Source: Epiperipatus broadwayi
Lineage: Eukaryota; Onychophora; Udeonychophora; Euonychophora; Peripatidae
Length of the DNA: 64,000 nt
Assembly (NCBI GenBank): GCA_028023455.1
Contig: JAQFVV010000180.1
Span: 184,001-248,000, forward strand
Direction of reading: 5' to 3'
Part shown: in pieces, positions 1 through 11,789 of the stretch
Numbering within the stretch: position 1 is the stretch's first letter
How the letters are laid out: each line of letters begins with the position of its first letter
Made by a program: the position numbers and the translations under genes
The notes under the pieces: model-generated
What the model was told of the DNA's origin: nothing
What the model saw: only the letters and a program-made list of their open reading frames with translations
The model's database searches: none

Positions 1-1870
1 ATTTTTCAAAGCTAATAAGCTTTGGAAAATATTGTATATGTATAAAACCTTATAAATGTTCATCTATTTTCTGATGTTTAATGTCATGTGGTGCCCAAGT
101 CAATTAAATAAATGTAAGTAATTTAAACATACCTTGGCTAACCAATGTTAAGGCAGTTGATATTATTTACATTTTGGATTGTTACTTTTACTCATCTGTA
201 TAAATATTTGTAATATTCTATGTATATAGTTTTTCTAAAATAATTTTTTACATTTGTTCATCCAATTTGTATTTATTTTTTATTTTTATTTTCAGCATTC
301 TATGTGACCCTCATTCTTTCTACTATCAGTCTGTGCAGTGTTATTGCTTAAACCTTAGTCACCATTAAATATTATTGTATTCCAGGAAAAGAAAAACCAA
401 TTTCTAGTTCGTTCTCTAGCATTCCATAGAAGAAGTTGTATTCTAATTTAATAACTAATTTCAATAAAAGGTATTTCAATATTGTCACAATTATATAAAT
501 GTTAACTAATGATACAATACACATCATTAAGTAATATATAGTATTAGAATCAATTAATATTTATCAACAGAATTTCATTTAGCAAAAACCCTAGAAGTTT
601 TTTGAAAGCCCAACTAAATAAAAAGCTTCGATGATGTAAAATGATGAAGATGGTTGACACTAAAACCCACTTTTTCACTATTAATATTCTGCTTTGTTTT
701 AAATTACTTTTTAAATTTAAATCTAAAGAAAAATAAAATGCATTGTGTGTGTGTGACTGACAAGTAAAATGCATTCTGTGTGACAACATTTACATAGAGA
801 TTCACCAATCAAATTCTGTGACAAAAACAAAATTATACAATAACGAAATTGTTTGTAGTCATTAATAAAAATTTAAATATAAAATGATAAAATAAAAGAT
901 CTCTATTCTAATGCTATCTATATTAAGCTTCAATAATCAATGATTTTTAATTATAATGCGTTTAAATCCTCACTCACCCAGACTGGTTGATAGCTTTAGT
1001 CTTTATCAGAAAAATTTGAAATTCAGAACTGGAAGCAAATCTCATTGATAAAAACAAAATCAAAAATCAATTGAGTGATTTAATTGCATTCTGTTGATGA
1101 TCATTGATTACTCAAAGTTACTGCAGATGGCTCTAGAATAAAAAAACAGCTCTTGCTTTATCATATATTTTGTGGGCTAAGAAATTAAATGATTTATTAT
1201 TAAAAGGTTTTCAGAAAATCTAAATGAAATCTTAGTCATGTGATAATATATCACATTTGAGGAAATTTGTATGACCAGCCTTACAAATTAGATAAATTAG
1301 TTAAAGTTCCAAAGACATCAAAATATTTATAAAAACATAAAAAGGCAAGAGCATTTGTGCAAAGTTTATACTAAAACAGCTATCCATCCAACAACTTAGT
1401 GTCATTTTATAATTTCATAATATGAATCAAGAATTCATCAAGATAAACTTCCAGCTTGTGACATTAGTTTTACTTACTAATATTGCTACTTGCAATGTTG
1501 GTCATGAAAAGACTGTAATCTATTCACTCCAACATCAAATGGTTTATTGCTTACATAGTTTGAGCAACAGAAATCTGCATTAAACAATAGACCCCATTTA
1601 CTATGTCAGACTGTTATCTATTCATTATGACTATCCAATTACTGGTTGGTAAAGAAGTAACCATTCTTAATCATAGTATACAATATGGACCGATAAAAAA
1701 CAACTCACTATTTGGCACTGATTAATCCCACAAAAATTATTTCCATCATCATGTCTCTGTGAGGGATCCAGGAAGTCATAGTGAGCTGCTTTAAGGCTGT
1801 TTTAATTTTTAGTAATGAAATTTAATAGGAGTGGATTTATTTAGACAATTATTTTAAGTGTTTAATAAAA
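1..1870. other. AT-rich sequence, no feature recognised
   Basis: I see no gene, RNA or clear repeat here. The short open frame on the minus strand near 550-789 is low-complexity and has no family resemblance. The stretch ends where the first family A repeat begins. Confidence 0.6.
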
Positions 1871-1981
1871 AAATTTAAAAACATGCAAAATTTTCCATAC
1901 AGTAATGTCACTCAGTGCAAGCCAGGGTAATCAATGGATTCCAGAAGGCTTGTGCATAAAATCCATTTCTAGTGCCTAATC

Positions 1982-2040
1982 ATCCAATATCTCCAGATTA
2001 GTTTCTAGCTTGTGTCTTTCATCAGTGAGGAGCCTTGGAT
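1982..2040 (-). ncRNA. Hammerhead-ribozyme-like motif, decayed (family A copy 1)
   Basis: Read on the minus strand the order is ATCCAA, CTGATGA, a short hairpin with loop CACAA, GAAAC, ATC, and TTGGAT. ATCCAA and TTGGAT pair as the outer stem I. In stem II the outermost pair of the GGC/GCC helix is A-T here where other copies have G-C, so pairing is kept, but the innermost pair is a mismatch. The cleavage triplet is ATC rather than GTC. Probably no longer active. Confidence 0.5.
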
Positions 2041-2075
2041 CTGAGAGCATTGCATCTAGATCTTAGAATCTAATG

Positions 2076-4428
2076 CAGGGGACTCCAATCCTATGCCCAT
2101 GGCCACCCTGTTGCCTGCAGACCATTTTAGTGTGTCCGCCACTATCCGAACATGATAAAAATTATTTATCTGATACAAATAAATTTGATTTTTAAAATTT
2201 CGTATAAATTATTGTATTATATTGTAATCAAATTGTAGGGCATACTATACTTTTACAACCAAAAAGAGTCTATCTCTTGATCTGCCAAGTGCAGTCTTTC
2301 TCTGTGCACTGCACTAGCACAGAATAAGTAAAGTTAACACAGACACCAATCTCTCTGCTTTGCATATGTTTATAAATTGTATCTGCACATACAAGTTTGC
2401 CATTTTGAGAAATACTAAGTTGGATTCAGAATAAATTGAATTACTCTTTGTTTTTCAAAGATCAAATTTCAAAAAGTCTAACCCCAAAATGAGTAAAAGA
2501 CAAAGAACCTATAATTTTAATACATACTGGGAAGAATCATATTGTTTTGTCAATATTAAATATAAATGTGTTTGTTTGTTGTGCGGTAGTAGTGTTGGTA
2601 GTGGTGAAAAAATATAGTATTGAACATCACTTTCAGACAACCCATTCAACTTTTAATACTAGCTATCCACTTAAATCTGAATTAAAAAAGAAGAAAATAT
2701 CTCAACTAAAATCGAATCTGTCTGCCCAACAGTCAGTTTTCACTAGGCCTATGGTAAAATCTAAAAATGCCACTATTGTTTTTTTGAAAATTTCTCACAT
2801 GCTCGCAAAGAAGAAAAAGCCTTTCCAGGATAGGGAATTGTTAAAAGAAGCATTTCTGACTGGTACCAATTGCTTATTTGAGGGATTTTCCGACAAACAT
2901 GAGATTATGTCAGCAATACAAGACTTACAGTTGTCTGATAATACCATCACAAAAAGAATACACAACATTTCAAAAGACTTGCAAACTCAATTAAAGAGTG
3001 ATTTGGAGATATGTAAATGGTTCTCACTACAATTTGACGAATCTACAGATATAACAGACACAGAACAGTTAACAGTTATGGTAAGAATAATATTTAGTGA
3101 TTTTAGTGTAAAAGAAGAATTACTAAAAATATTACCAATGAAAGGACAAACAACAGGTGAGGATATTTAGAACATATTCTTAACATATGCAAAATCGATA
3201 GATATCACCCACTGCAAGAAAGACAAATCATTTCCTAACTTTATGTCTTACCATTGCATTATCCACAAGGAAGCTTTGGGTGGTAGGATACTCCCCTTTG
3301 GACACGTCATGAAAGTAGTTACTATAATAGTGAACCTTATATTAGCAGCCCCTTTACAACACTGCCTTTTTAAAGACCTATTGAAAAATTCTGAACCACT
3401 GGATCTTTTACTTTATAGTGAAGTACGTTGGCTTAATAGGGGTAAAACTTTTTCAAGATTTGTCAATTTAATTGAAGAAATAAAAAATTATCTCAATTCT
3501 AAAAATCAAAATTTTGTTGAATTAACTAACTATTCCTAGCTTGTGGATTTGGTTTTATCACAGATATAATGGAAAAATTGAATCATTCAAACTTGCAGCT
3601 GCATGGGAAAAACTTACATATATCTACAATGATAGGATCTGAAAGTCATTTAAAGTCAAACTGGTTTTGTGATATTACATCTGCAAATGAAAAAATGTGT
3701 ACATTTTCCAAATATGGAAAAATGATAGGTGATGCTGAAATTGACGTTTCACCATTTGTTGTCAGTCTAAAACCAGTTTGAAAAACGATATTTCAACAGT
3801 TTAATATCATTGAGCCAATGGTCATCTTTTTTGTCAATCCTTTTACTTGCCAGGTAAATGTAACTAAAATAGCTTCACAAATTGCAGAGCTTGTTCAAGT
3901 TAGGGCAAAAGAACTGGTGTTAGAAATTTTGGATCTTCAAAACAACATTGTCCTAAAATCCAATGTATCAGATGAAAACTTCTGGAATATAGTTGACAGA
4001 AATAAATTTCCATTTTTGAAAAGAGCATCATACAAAATAAAATCGTTTTTTGGTTTCACATACTTGTATGAATCATTGTTATCAAACATAATATCATAAA
4101 ATCAAAATGCAGATGTCGACTGAGTGACAAACATCGATTGCTTCCAAACAGGAATATCATCATACTCCCCTAATTACAAAGCAATTTCCAATGAAGTGCA
4201 GTACCAAATATTTCATTGACTTGTAATATTATATATAATTTAGTAATTTACATAAAAATATAAACATTAATTATATGTTAAAATTTTATTTTTGAAATAA
4301 ATATTTTTTGTACATTATATGTATTATTAATATCCAACTATAAATTTACATTGAAAAAATAAATGGTGCCCACCACCTGGCCGGTATTATCGAATGTGCT
4401 CTTAAGTGCAAAAAGGCTAGGGACCCTG
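2076..4428 (+). mobile_element. hAT DNA transposon with 8-bp target duplication
   Basis: The left end starts CAGGGGACTCC and the right end reads GGGACCCTG, giving imperfect terminal inverted repeats of the hAT type. The 8-bp sequence ATCTAATG lies directly outside both ends (2068-2075 and 4429-4436), as expected for hAT insertion. The element is about 2.35 kb and carries a broken transposase gene. It landed in a family A repeat and is therefore younger than it. The terminal motif at the right lies next to a CpG-containing stretch near 4380. Confidence 0.9.
2489..4099 (+). pseudogene. hAT transposase pseudogene (ZBED/GTF2IRD2-like)
   Basis: The start codon at 2489 opens a short frame with a CxxC pair typical of a BED zinc finger (residues CLLC), which runs into a stop at 2615. 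The matching His half (IEHHFQTTH) continues in the +1 frame, so a frameshift lies between. The open part 2547-3170 carries the core motif SLQFDESTDITD around the first catalytic Asp of hAT transposases. Later pieces at 3243-3539 (HCIIHKEAL, LLLYSEVRWLNRGK), 3569-3781 (LHGKNLHI) and 3818-4099 (FPFLKRASYKI, then FGFTYLYE, the hAT C-terminal dimerisation region) are all separated by stops or shifts. The order and spacing match vertebrate GTF2IRD2- and ZBED5-type hAT proteins. It cannot make an intact transposase. Confidence 0.88.
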
Positions 4429-4659
4429 ATCTAATGCAACCCTTCATCAGCCAGGTTTTTATCTTTACTTAACTACAAAACTATGATAATATAATTGAAA
4501 ACACAATAATATTTTCAATCCAAGCCTTCTGACATCCATTGATTACTTTAGCTTGCACTTGGCATTATTGTATGGAGAGTTTTGCCTGCTTTAATAACAG
4601 TTATGAGCAATCATATGAAATGGTGATCATGTGATGTTTAATGGTTTAAAAAAAATTGT

Positions 4660-5180
4660 GTGAGATTTTCATTTTAATGATAATTATTCTCAATGTATTT
4701 ATACCTAACCACTGACAAATCTTTTTTTTTTTTCATATATTCTGCTTATTTTTTACCTCTAATTTTCACTGATTATTCATTCATCAGCCTTACTTTTTTA
4801 TTGCAATTGTTCTCATTCTCTATACAAAATATTAATCTTTTCATTATTTACTTTCTCATTATTTATTTCCTAAGCTTTTATCTGACTTGTTCAGTAGAAG
4901 ATGATTCATGCAACTGTCCATTTGCAATTTGACTATAACTACTTTTTATTTCTATTCATATTAGTTTTTCATAACTAGGGATTTTATTTTATTTAGCTTT
5001 TAGTTCTTCATTATTCATTTTTTTAAACTAAACAATGATTTTCATGTTTATACTGTTAATTTTTAAATTTTTTTTTGCTACATTTTTTGCTCTATATTCT
5101 TTATTTTTAATATTTATCAATCAATGATTTTCTTCTTATGGACGATTTTACTTTATCATTTTTGTCATTTTTATAATATT
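4660..5180. other. T-rich sequence, nothing recognised
   Basis: Strongly T-rich on the plus strand. The open frame at 4693-4932 is a by-product of that bias and contains only hydrophobic low-complexity residues. Confidence 0.6.
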
Positions 5181-5183
5181 CAT

Positions 5184-5245
5184 TTTTAAGTATTATTCAC
5201 AACCATACACTATCATTTTTAAGTGTTATTCACAACCATACATTA
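5184..5245. repeat. Tandem duplication of a ~32-bp unit
   Basis: Two adjacent near-identical units containing TTATTCACAACCATACA. Confidence 0.75.
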
Positions 5246-5319
5246 TCAATAACATCTTTTGAAATGTCATTTGTTGATGTCACAAAAAGAAGTGAAATAA
5301 ACGATTACAAAAAAACCTT

Positions 5320-5660
5320 AAAGGAGTGGTTTATAATAAAGAGTTAAAAATTAAAGAGGTGAAAGGATCATAGGAGTGAATAGGAAAAAGGTATGAAGAA
5401 ATAGATTATAAATAAGAATGAAGAAATTGATATAAAAGGAAAAAGAAAAATGACTTATAAAGATGGAAATGTGTAACTATAAAGAGAATAGATAAGTGGA
5501 TTATAAAGTTGGGTGGAGATATACATTGTAGAGCAGAGAAGTGAATTATAAATATGATGGAAGTGTAGATTGTCAAGTGGAGCAGAGAAATGATTATAAA
5601 TATGAGTGGAGATTTGGGTTGTAAAGTGAAATGACGGAGACAATTACTGTCATTCTATAA
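5320..5660. repeat. Degenerate purine-rich minisatellite
   Basis: Imperfect repeats built on blocks such as GAGCAGAGAAGTG and ATTATAAATATGA recur across the stretch, clearest between 5500 and 5620. No coding sense was found. The minus-strand frame at 5455-5643 simply reads through the repeat. Confidence 0.55.
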
Positions 5661-5726
5661 AGAGGTGGTCAATAATGAAACTATTAAGAAATATTAAGAA
5701 ATGATATATCAGTTTGCATAATAAAC

Positions 5727-5925
5727 AATATAATATCTGATAATTAATTAATATACTCATGACAAAGGTAGCTTTTTTAATATTTAGCTTTATTACTGTT
5801 TAGCATGCTTTCAATATATTTATTTATTATTTATCTATTACTAAGCAGTAATAAAGCTAAATATTGAAAAAAAAAAATATTTTCTGCAAGTATATTCATT
5901 AATTACCAGATATAACATTGGTTCA
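5727..5925. mobile_element. Foldback MITE-like palindrome
   Basis: The arms 5773-5803 and 5841-5871 are reverse complements over about 31 bp (core ATATTTAGCTTTATTACTG) around a ~37-base spacer. Weaker inverted similarity extends outward to about 5727 and 5925, so each arm is roughly 80-90 bp. There is no coding capacity, which is typical of a MITE or foldback element. Target duplications were not resolved. Confidence 0.65.
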
Positions 5926-5998
5926 GAAAAAAATAAAATTTAGTAACAATTGAATTGTAATAAATAATAATATATACTGTTACTTAAAAAAAGGTAGC

Positions 5999-6004
5999 TT
6001 TATT
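5999..6004 (-). promoter_or_regulatory. Candidate polyadenylation signal AATAAA
   Basis: AATAAA on the minus strand about 77 bases downstream of the stop codon of the exon ending at 6081. The spacing suits a 3' UTR. The surrounding GGTAGCTTTATT also occurs near the foldback element, so the signal may have been supplied by that element. Confidence 0.35.
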
Positions 6005-6080
6005 TCTGTTAGGTGAGTTGCATAATATTTCACACAAACTATTTCTCTCCCTAACTTGAAGGAGAACTATATGAGCTGGA

Positions 6081-6800
6081 TTAGCAAAACGATCTTTTGA
6101 TGGATGATTCTGAAGTCACTGAAGGCAAAGAATACCAGGAACCTTCTGATTCTACAATGTTATTATTAATATCAGTAACATCTTTAATGATTTCTAGGGG
6201 AAACCATGTATCACTTAATTCAGATAATGCCGTTACCTCTGAACCAAAAGAAGATGATGTTTCACCAAGAGATTTTGAACTAATACATTCTTCCAGGGAA
6301 TTTTGAACAACATTTTGAGTACCAATAGAGGATATGTTTACAAGTGGATTGTTTATCGATTCCATACTTTCCCATCTAGCAGAAACATTAGTTAAATTAC
6401 TTGTAGCTGAAGACCAAACAGTTGCTGAATAGAAGTTAGGTTCATCTTGTCTTCTATTTCCTTCTCCAGAGGCCATATGAAAATCTATCTTTTCTGCACT
6501 TAAACTATTTTCATTCTGTAAAGATTGGCTGCGCTTTCGAAGACGCTCCTCAGAATCATCAATCACACTAGGTGGGTCACTTTTCCGTCGAAAGTCTGTA
6601 TTAACCAAATTCCTTATAAAAGACTGTAATTCATAATCTTGCAAGTCAGGTGTAGAAGAAGGTGATACATCTCCATAAGGAGGGTCATAAAGCTGATCCT
6701 CTGTTAAGACAGCATTTGTAGCTGGATAGATAATGATTGTAATACCACATGAAGTCTCTTCAACAATCAAAGAATTGAGTTCAGACTGCATCAGTAAAGC
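6081..6800 (-). CDS. Candidate 3'-terminal coding exon of an unidentified host gene
   Basis: This is the best candidate for a real host exon. On the minus strand an AG acceptor with a T-rich tract (TTATTTTTAG) lies at 6810-6801. The frame is open from the first exon base (GCT TTA CTG ATG) to a TAA at 6083-6081, about 239 codons. The protein starts with a short hydrophobic stretch (ETSCGITIIIYPATNAV). The rest is Ser-, Asn- and Glu-rich and probably disordered, with a basic patch (EERLRKRSQS). It resembles a cytoplasmic C-terminal tail. The base composition is visibly less AT-biased than the flanks. No family was recognised, and upstream exons should lie at higher coordinates or beyond the window. 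The internal Met at 6791 is not taken as a real start, because the frame continues to the acceptor. Confidence 0.5.
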   Translation of the reverse strand, partial: ALLMQSELNSLIVEETSCGITIIIYPATNAVLTEDQLYDPPYGDVSPSSTPDLQDYELQSFIRNLVNTDFRRKSDPPSVIDDSEERLRKRSQSLQNENSLSAEKIDFHMASGEGNRRQDEPNFYSATVWSSATSNLTNVSARWESMESINNPLVNISSIGTQNVVQNSLEECISSKSLGETSSSFGSEVTALSELSDTWFPLEIIKDVTDINNNIVESEGSWYSLPSVTSESSIKRSFC

Positions 6801-6810
6801 CTAAAAATAA

Positions 6811-7364
6811 AAATAATATTTAGTAAAAAAAATTATTTGAAAAAAAATCACATTTAGATAGTCTCAGATTGAAATTCCTCTAATGTTATTGCATATATGT
6901 GTATATCACAGGTTATGAATTTTGATGACATAAAAGACTTATTAAAGTTTATGTTAAATATCTAAAAATTAAAATGATAAATTATATTAGAAGAGTAGTA
7001 AGCAATAGAAAATTGCAACCAACAATGAATAATTATTTATACCTATAGGTGAACAAAAATGGAATGCTGCACATCATTGAAGATAACATACTTCACACTT
7101 GGAACACTAAAAGAAGTAGAAATGAAATGACAAATTGAATTACATACACATATAGATTGAATTTTACAAGTTGAAGTGATAAATTTTATGATAAAATATA
7201 TGTCACATGTATAAACACATTAAGAACAATTGTAGTCACACGTTTAAAACACATGCATTTGTCTGAAACATTTTACTGTATTTTCTTCTGACCATGGGAT
7301 GTGGGAATACTATATATATATTAAAAGTTATAAAATCATGTAGATTATAAGCTTATATATATAT
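6811..7364. other. Putative intron or intergenic DNA, nothing recognised
   Basis: AT-rich sequence upstream of the candidate exon's splice acceptor. No further exon could be supported. Confidence 0.5.
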
Positions 7365-9165
7365 ATATTGTAATGGTAATTCAGGTAAAGCAAAGATATA
7401 CAAATATGTAGCAATAAATTTTAATTTCAAATAAATATTTATATTAGAAGAAAGATGAGTGTTAATAAAATTTTAATAAAAATGATTCAATTCAAATATA
7501 TAATATTAACCAATGTAGTGTTGATAACAATGACAATTAATAACTAGCATGGAAGGATTAAAACTGAGTATATGTTCATCCCAAAATATTTTAAATTTGT
7601 TTTTCTATTTTCAATAATAAAAAAGATTAAACTTTAAGGTGCCAAATATTTTGAATAGAAAGTTTACTTTTTGACAAGTTATTAATACCTGATCATCATG
7701 ATTTACAAATTATTACCACCATCCCTGCACATTCTCCAATGGAATACATAATCTCTCAATGTCGTGGACATTACTAGCATATTGGATGTTAAAAGGACAA
7801 TGTTTGGATAGCATTTGATAAGTAAATACAAACTAAATGGATTAATAAAAAATAATTTATTAACAATGTATATATGAAACTGTTCCTTATATACTTACAA
7901 CTACCACTAGGTTTGCAAAATATTAAAGATAATAAAATAAGAAATATTTTAAATTTAAGACATTATAATATCTACAATAATAAGATCTTACCACACAAAA
8001 TATTTAAACAATTTCAAACATCATTCTTTTAATATATTTATGGCTGTGATCAGTAGTTCTTTTGAAAATACTAGTAGTTCTTCTGGTTTTCTGATGTTAG
8101 ATAGCAAATACAGCAGCATTGATGATGCTAATTAGGATATAGGATCAGTAGGTTTTAGGCAATTCTTATGGCATCATCCTGTCTGCTTCTTTATTCATGG
8201 CATTAGTAAAGCAGAGTATCTGGTTTTAACAAACTTCATTAGTTGTTTCTGGATTGCATTTCCAGTTGTTTGACTGGTGTGTTTTTTGGTTGTCTAACCA
8301 CATAAAATAGATGATCTTTTGTTAAATAAAGTCATCAAACTTGTTGTTAAAAATAAAGTATGTGTATTGACAAATGCTGTAAAACAGTGAGCAAGATACA
8401 ATTATTCAAGTTACATTGGAAAACAATTTCAACCAGAGATTTCTCTCCTCTGAGTTGAGTTTTCAAATAGACTAAAGTAGACAACTGCTGAACTGGATTC
8501 CCCAAATTGTTTTTTCATATCTATTTATATCCACTTGATGAATGTTTTCCAAACAACAGATTCATCACCATCTAGTTTCAAGATTTGACATGTTTTTTTT
8601 GCAACATTTTTTTTGAAAAACATTTTCTTCATTCCTTTCACAATATGTTGTGGAAATAAATAATTTTATAGATATTTGAACATGATATTATGATTGGATA
8701 AATAAATGAATGCAAGAAAAAAAGTTTTTTGGCTTTATTTGCATTAGTTAGTGATAGGAAGAAAAAAAAATGTTACCAATTTTTAAAATTAGAATGATAA
8801 GTTTTGAAATGTTAGTAAAGCCAAAATTTTAAAAGCATATTTAGATTTACCATTTAATTCACTATAAGAATTGATAAGATTTTTTAAATTTAAACTTTCA
8901 TTTAGAAGGCAAATTAACAAGATACAAAATGCTTTAGGTTTTTATAACAGTGCAATTCAAATTTTTTGTGCATATCAAAACTATTTTTCTTTCTTCCTTA
9001 ATTAACAGTGCAGGTTATCATTTTATTGTTTATTATTTACTACAAAATAACTTTATAAAATATTTTAATATGAACAAATGCATAACTAACTTTTCCTTTA
9101 ATTTTTTTTCATGCAGTTTTGTAATATAAAGAATTCAAATTGCTATTGGTTTTATTTTAGTTACA
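7365..9165. repeat. Diverged duplication D1, copy 1
   Basis: This stretch aligns collinearly by eye with 11790-13065 and then with 16985-17315. Shared landmarks are TATTAACCAATG, GATTAATAAAAAATAA and TTCAATAATAAAAAAG, and at the end AAATGCTTTAG and GTGCAATTCAAATTTTTTG. Copy 1 has an extra stretch around 8130-8350 that is weak or absent in copy 2. No coding frame is conserved. It may be an old segmental duplication or two copies of an unrecognised dispersed repeat. Confidence 0.7.
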
Positions 9166-9890
9166 AATCCCCTCTTTTTAAAATGTGACAATGAAACAGT
9201 GTAAGTTTCCATTTGACATTTCTAAGCTTACTACAAAAATTTTAATTTATTTCCCAATTACTTTTGTATTTCAGTGATTTTCATAAGCAATTATTCATGA
9301 CATATATATCCATGATTTCACTGCTCATAGATTTTCTTAACACTGAACTGTATAAAAATGAATAGGATTTCAAATTCTAGGATTTATAAAAATTCAACAA
9401 GAGGACCTTAAGATGTATGGTGAAATGTGAACAAAGAACGATTATCTATTTGACTTTTATTAAGCTATTCACAATATATCAAAAATTTTAAGCCATGCTC
9501 TCTTTTGAGTATTAGATTCAATAAACATTCAAACTGTACCTCACTTCTTTTGAAACTAAATTACATGAAAAAATTGTTTTGCAGCACCCGAGACAATATA
9601 CACTTCAAAACATCACATGACAATGTAGTGACTCACATACTTGATGAAATTCAATATATCATTAGAAGCAGAATATGTAAAAAAAATTTCTACAGCCTTC
9701 TCTGCAAAAATAAATTTATCCATCATCATCATTATTATTATTTCAAGGTTATGCATAAAAATCACTCTTATTTTTAACAAGCTGGTAATTTTTCTTTTTG
9801 TTAATTTTTATGTCACTTTTGGTATTGTCATATATTTGAACTTTTAAATATTACAAATAATTTTCTCCTTAAATTATTTATCATTTTTAA
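9166..9890. other. AT-rich sequence, nothing recognised
   Basis: Contains a short ATC/ATT microsatellite near 9721-9745. The two overlapping frames at 9505-9847 have no recognisable content. Confidence 0.55.
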
Positions 9891-10253
9891 ACAGATCCAA
9901 AGTTGACAGAGAATCAGCCAGACTTCATTCTTCTATCATCAAGTTTTATATCTATCAAGATACTTTTGCAGTGGTGATGGAGTGTCCATTCTAGTTGATT
10001 TGAGATATGTTCTGGCATTTTCTGGGTCACCGCTAATTTCTTCATGCTGGTTTGAATCCCATTCTTTTCATTTCTGGATTTACTTCCATCTTGTTTATTT
10101 CAGTATTAGTTTCTAAATACAGTGAATTCTTGAGATTTTTCTGGCGGGTCTGGTTTTCTTGGGCTTGGAAAACTTCTAGAAAGTTGTTATTATTCATATT
10201 CCATCTTTATTACCAAGAATTCTTCTTTTTCATCACCATCTATAGGGTCAGAA

Positions 10254-11423
10254 TTACTGGTATTTTTTTATTCTAATACAACCAATATATGTCTCACTTT
10301 TTTGGTGTGATTTCCTGTTGGGTGTGGAGAACTTGCCTTCTCCATTAACTATATCTTCCTGATTCTGGAGACTCATCTTGATGACATTTAAAACCTTAGA
10401 CACTTGTTCTATATATTTTTGGTCAATTTCTTTATTAATGAATTTCTCCATTCCTTAGCAGGTTCTTGTAATAGGCAATAGCTACTTGCTCTCTATCTGT
10501 TAGGGGGTATAATTGGAAATAATTTTCCAGTCATGGTGTGCCATGGGAGTCTCTTCTATTTCACCTCTAAATGCCTGTATTTTGAGATATTCATTTATAC
10601 AATTAATGGTCTTATAATTTTTGTGCTTCCTGTGATTTCTGTATTTCATAACTTTCTTTAGCTTTCATATCTCTTATGGTATCACTTTTATTACATTCCA
10701 AACATTCTTTTATCATTTCCATAAATCAATTTTGTATAACTCTTCATTTTTGCATAATTCTTTTGTGTCAATTATGATATCAACTACTTTTTTGAGTTTT
10801 CTGTATCTTCTCTTGAGTGTGCATGAATTTTTCTTTAAATAATGAATTTTTAATTTGATTTTCATCTCTTTTCACCTCTCTCACTTCCAACTTTTCTATT
10901 ATTTCTGCTATACTTTGCAACTTTCTTGCAATTTATTTTCATTAGATTTAATAGTTTTTTGAACAATTTCTTCTAAATTACTATGTAGGTTTTTCTATAG
11001 AACCCATTTCTGTTGTAGTTGCTTTTGTATTTGACCTGCTATTTTTAGCTTCAGGTTGCTTATAGCCTCTTGTACCATTTCAAACTTTTCTTTTATTTGT
11101 TAAACACATTTTAAAAAATTCATTATATATCTATGATGTTTTTTTTTCAAGTTTTAGTTGCATTTTTTTTAATTCTTTAACATTTTTTTATACTTTTTTG
11201 TTGTGGTTCTTTATTTTTTAAGAGCATTTTCTAAAATTCACTATTTATTTATGTTTTTCATCATTTCAATATTAAATGTGCCTGGTTTCTTTTCTGAAAG
11301 TTTGTGAACAAATTCTTTCTTTATCAGCTCTGATTCCATTGGTTGTAATGGCACTTGTATTGTTGGTATATCCATGTTTAATTGTACTTCCATTTCTTCT
11401 GTCATTAAACATGTTAACATCAT
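10254..11423 (-). pseudogene. Coiled-coil protein remnant, possibly a LINE ORF1
   Basis: Read on the minus strand, the T-rich plus strand becomes a long run of Lys/Glu/Gln-rich heptad-like sequence in several frames, interrupted by stops. A better-conserved piece near 10490 reads FQLYPLTDREQVAIAYYKN. Long coiled coils followed by a compact domain are typical of retroelement ORF1 proteins, but no domain could be named. Frames open for about 60 codons survive at 10254-10451 and 11241-11423. It could equally be a decayed gag or an unrelated coiled-coil gene. Confidence 0.4.
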
Positions 11424-11789
11424 ATTCTTATTATCTTTATTTATTTTTGCAGATTTATAAACTTATAAATAAACACTCCAACTCTTTATATGCAATCTTC
11501 TCCAGAATAATATGAAATATTTGTCTTAATATATATATACACACACACTCCAATTTACTAAATATTACCTTTCTTACCTAGATACAAAGTACTTCTTTCA
11601 TAAAATATATGTACATATATTTTTTTTGTAAATGCTAACCTTATAAGCATTTATTGTATGTTACCTATTATACATCATAATATGCTCAATTTATTTCTAC
11701 TCTAATTTCCAGCACAATATAAGACTGCACAGAAGTAAAGTTAAACATGAGAAAGAAGATGCTTATGCCACAATGTTGATTGTGCCAAA

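Larger units (their letters stand above)
1878..4655 (-). repeat. Family A repeat copy 1, split by a hAT transposon
   Basis: Sequence before 2068 and after 4436 belongs to one family A element that the hAT transposon interrupts. The outer ends carry the family's terminal motif (tccatacag on the left, ctgtatgga near 4570 on the right), so the ends are inverted relative to each other. The right part switches into the inverted 3'-terminal arm near 4520. The main body is on the minus strand. A clean target duplication could not be set because both flanks are A-rich. Confidence 0.75.
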
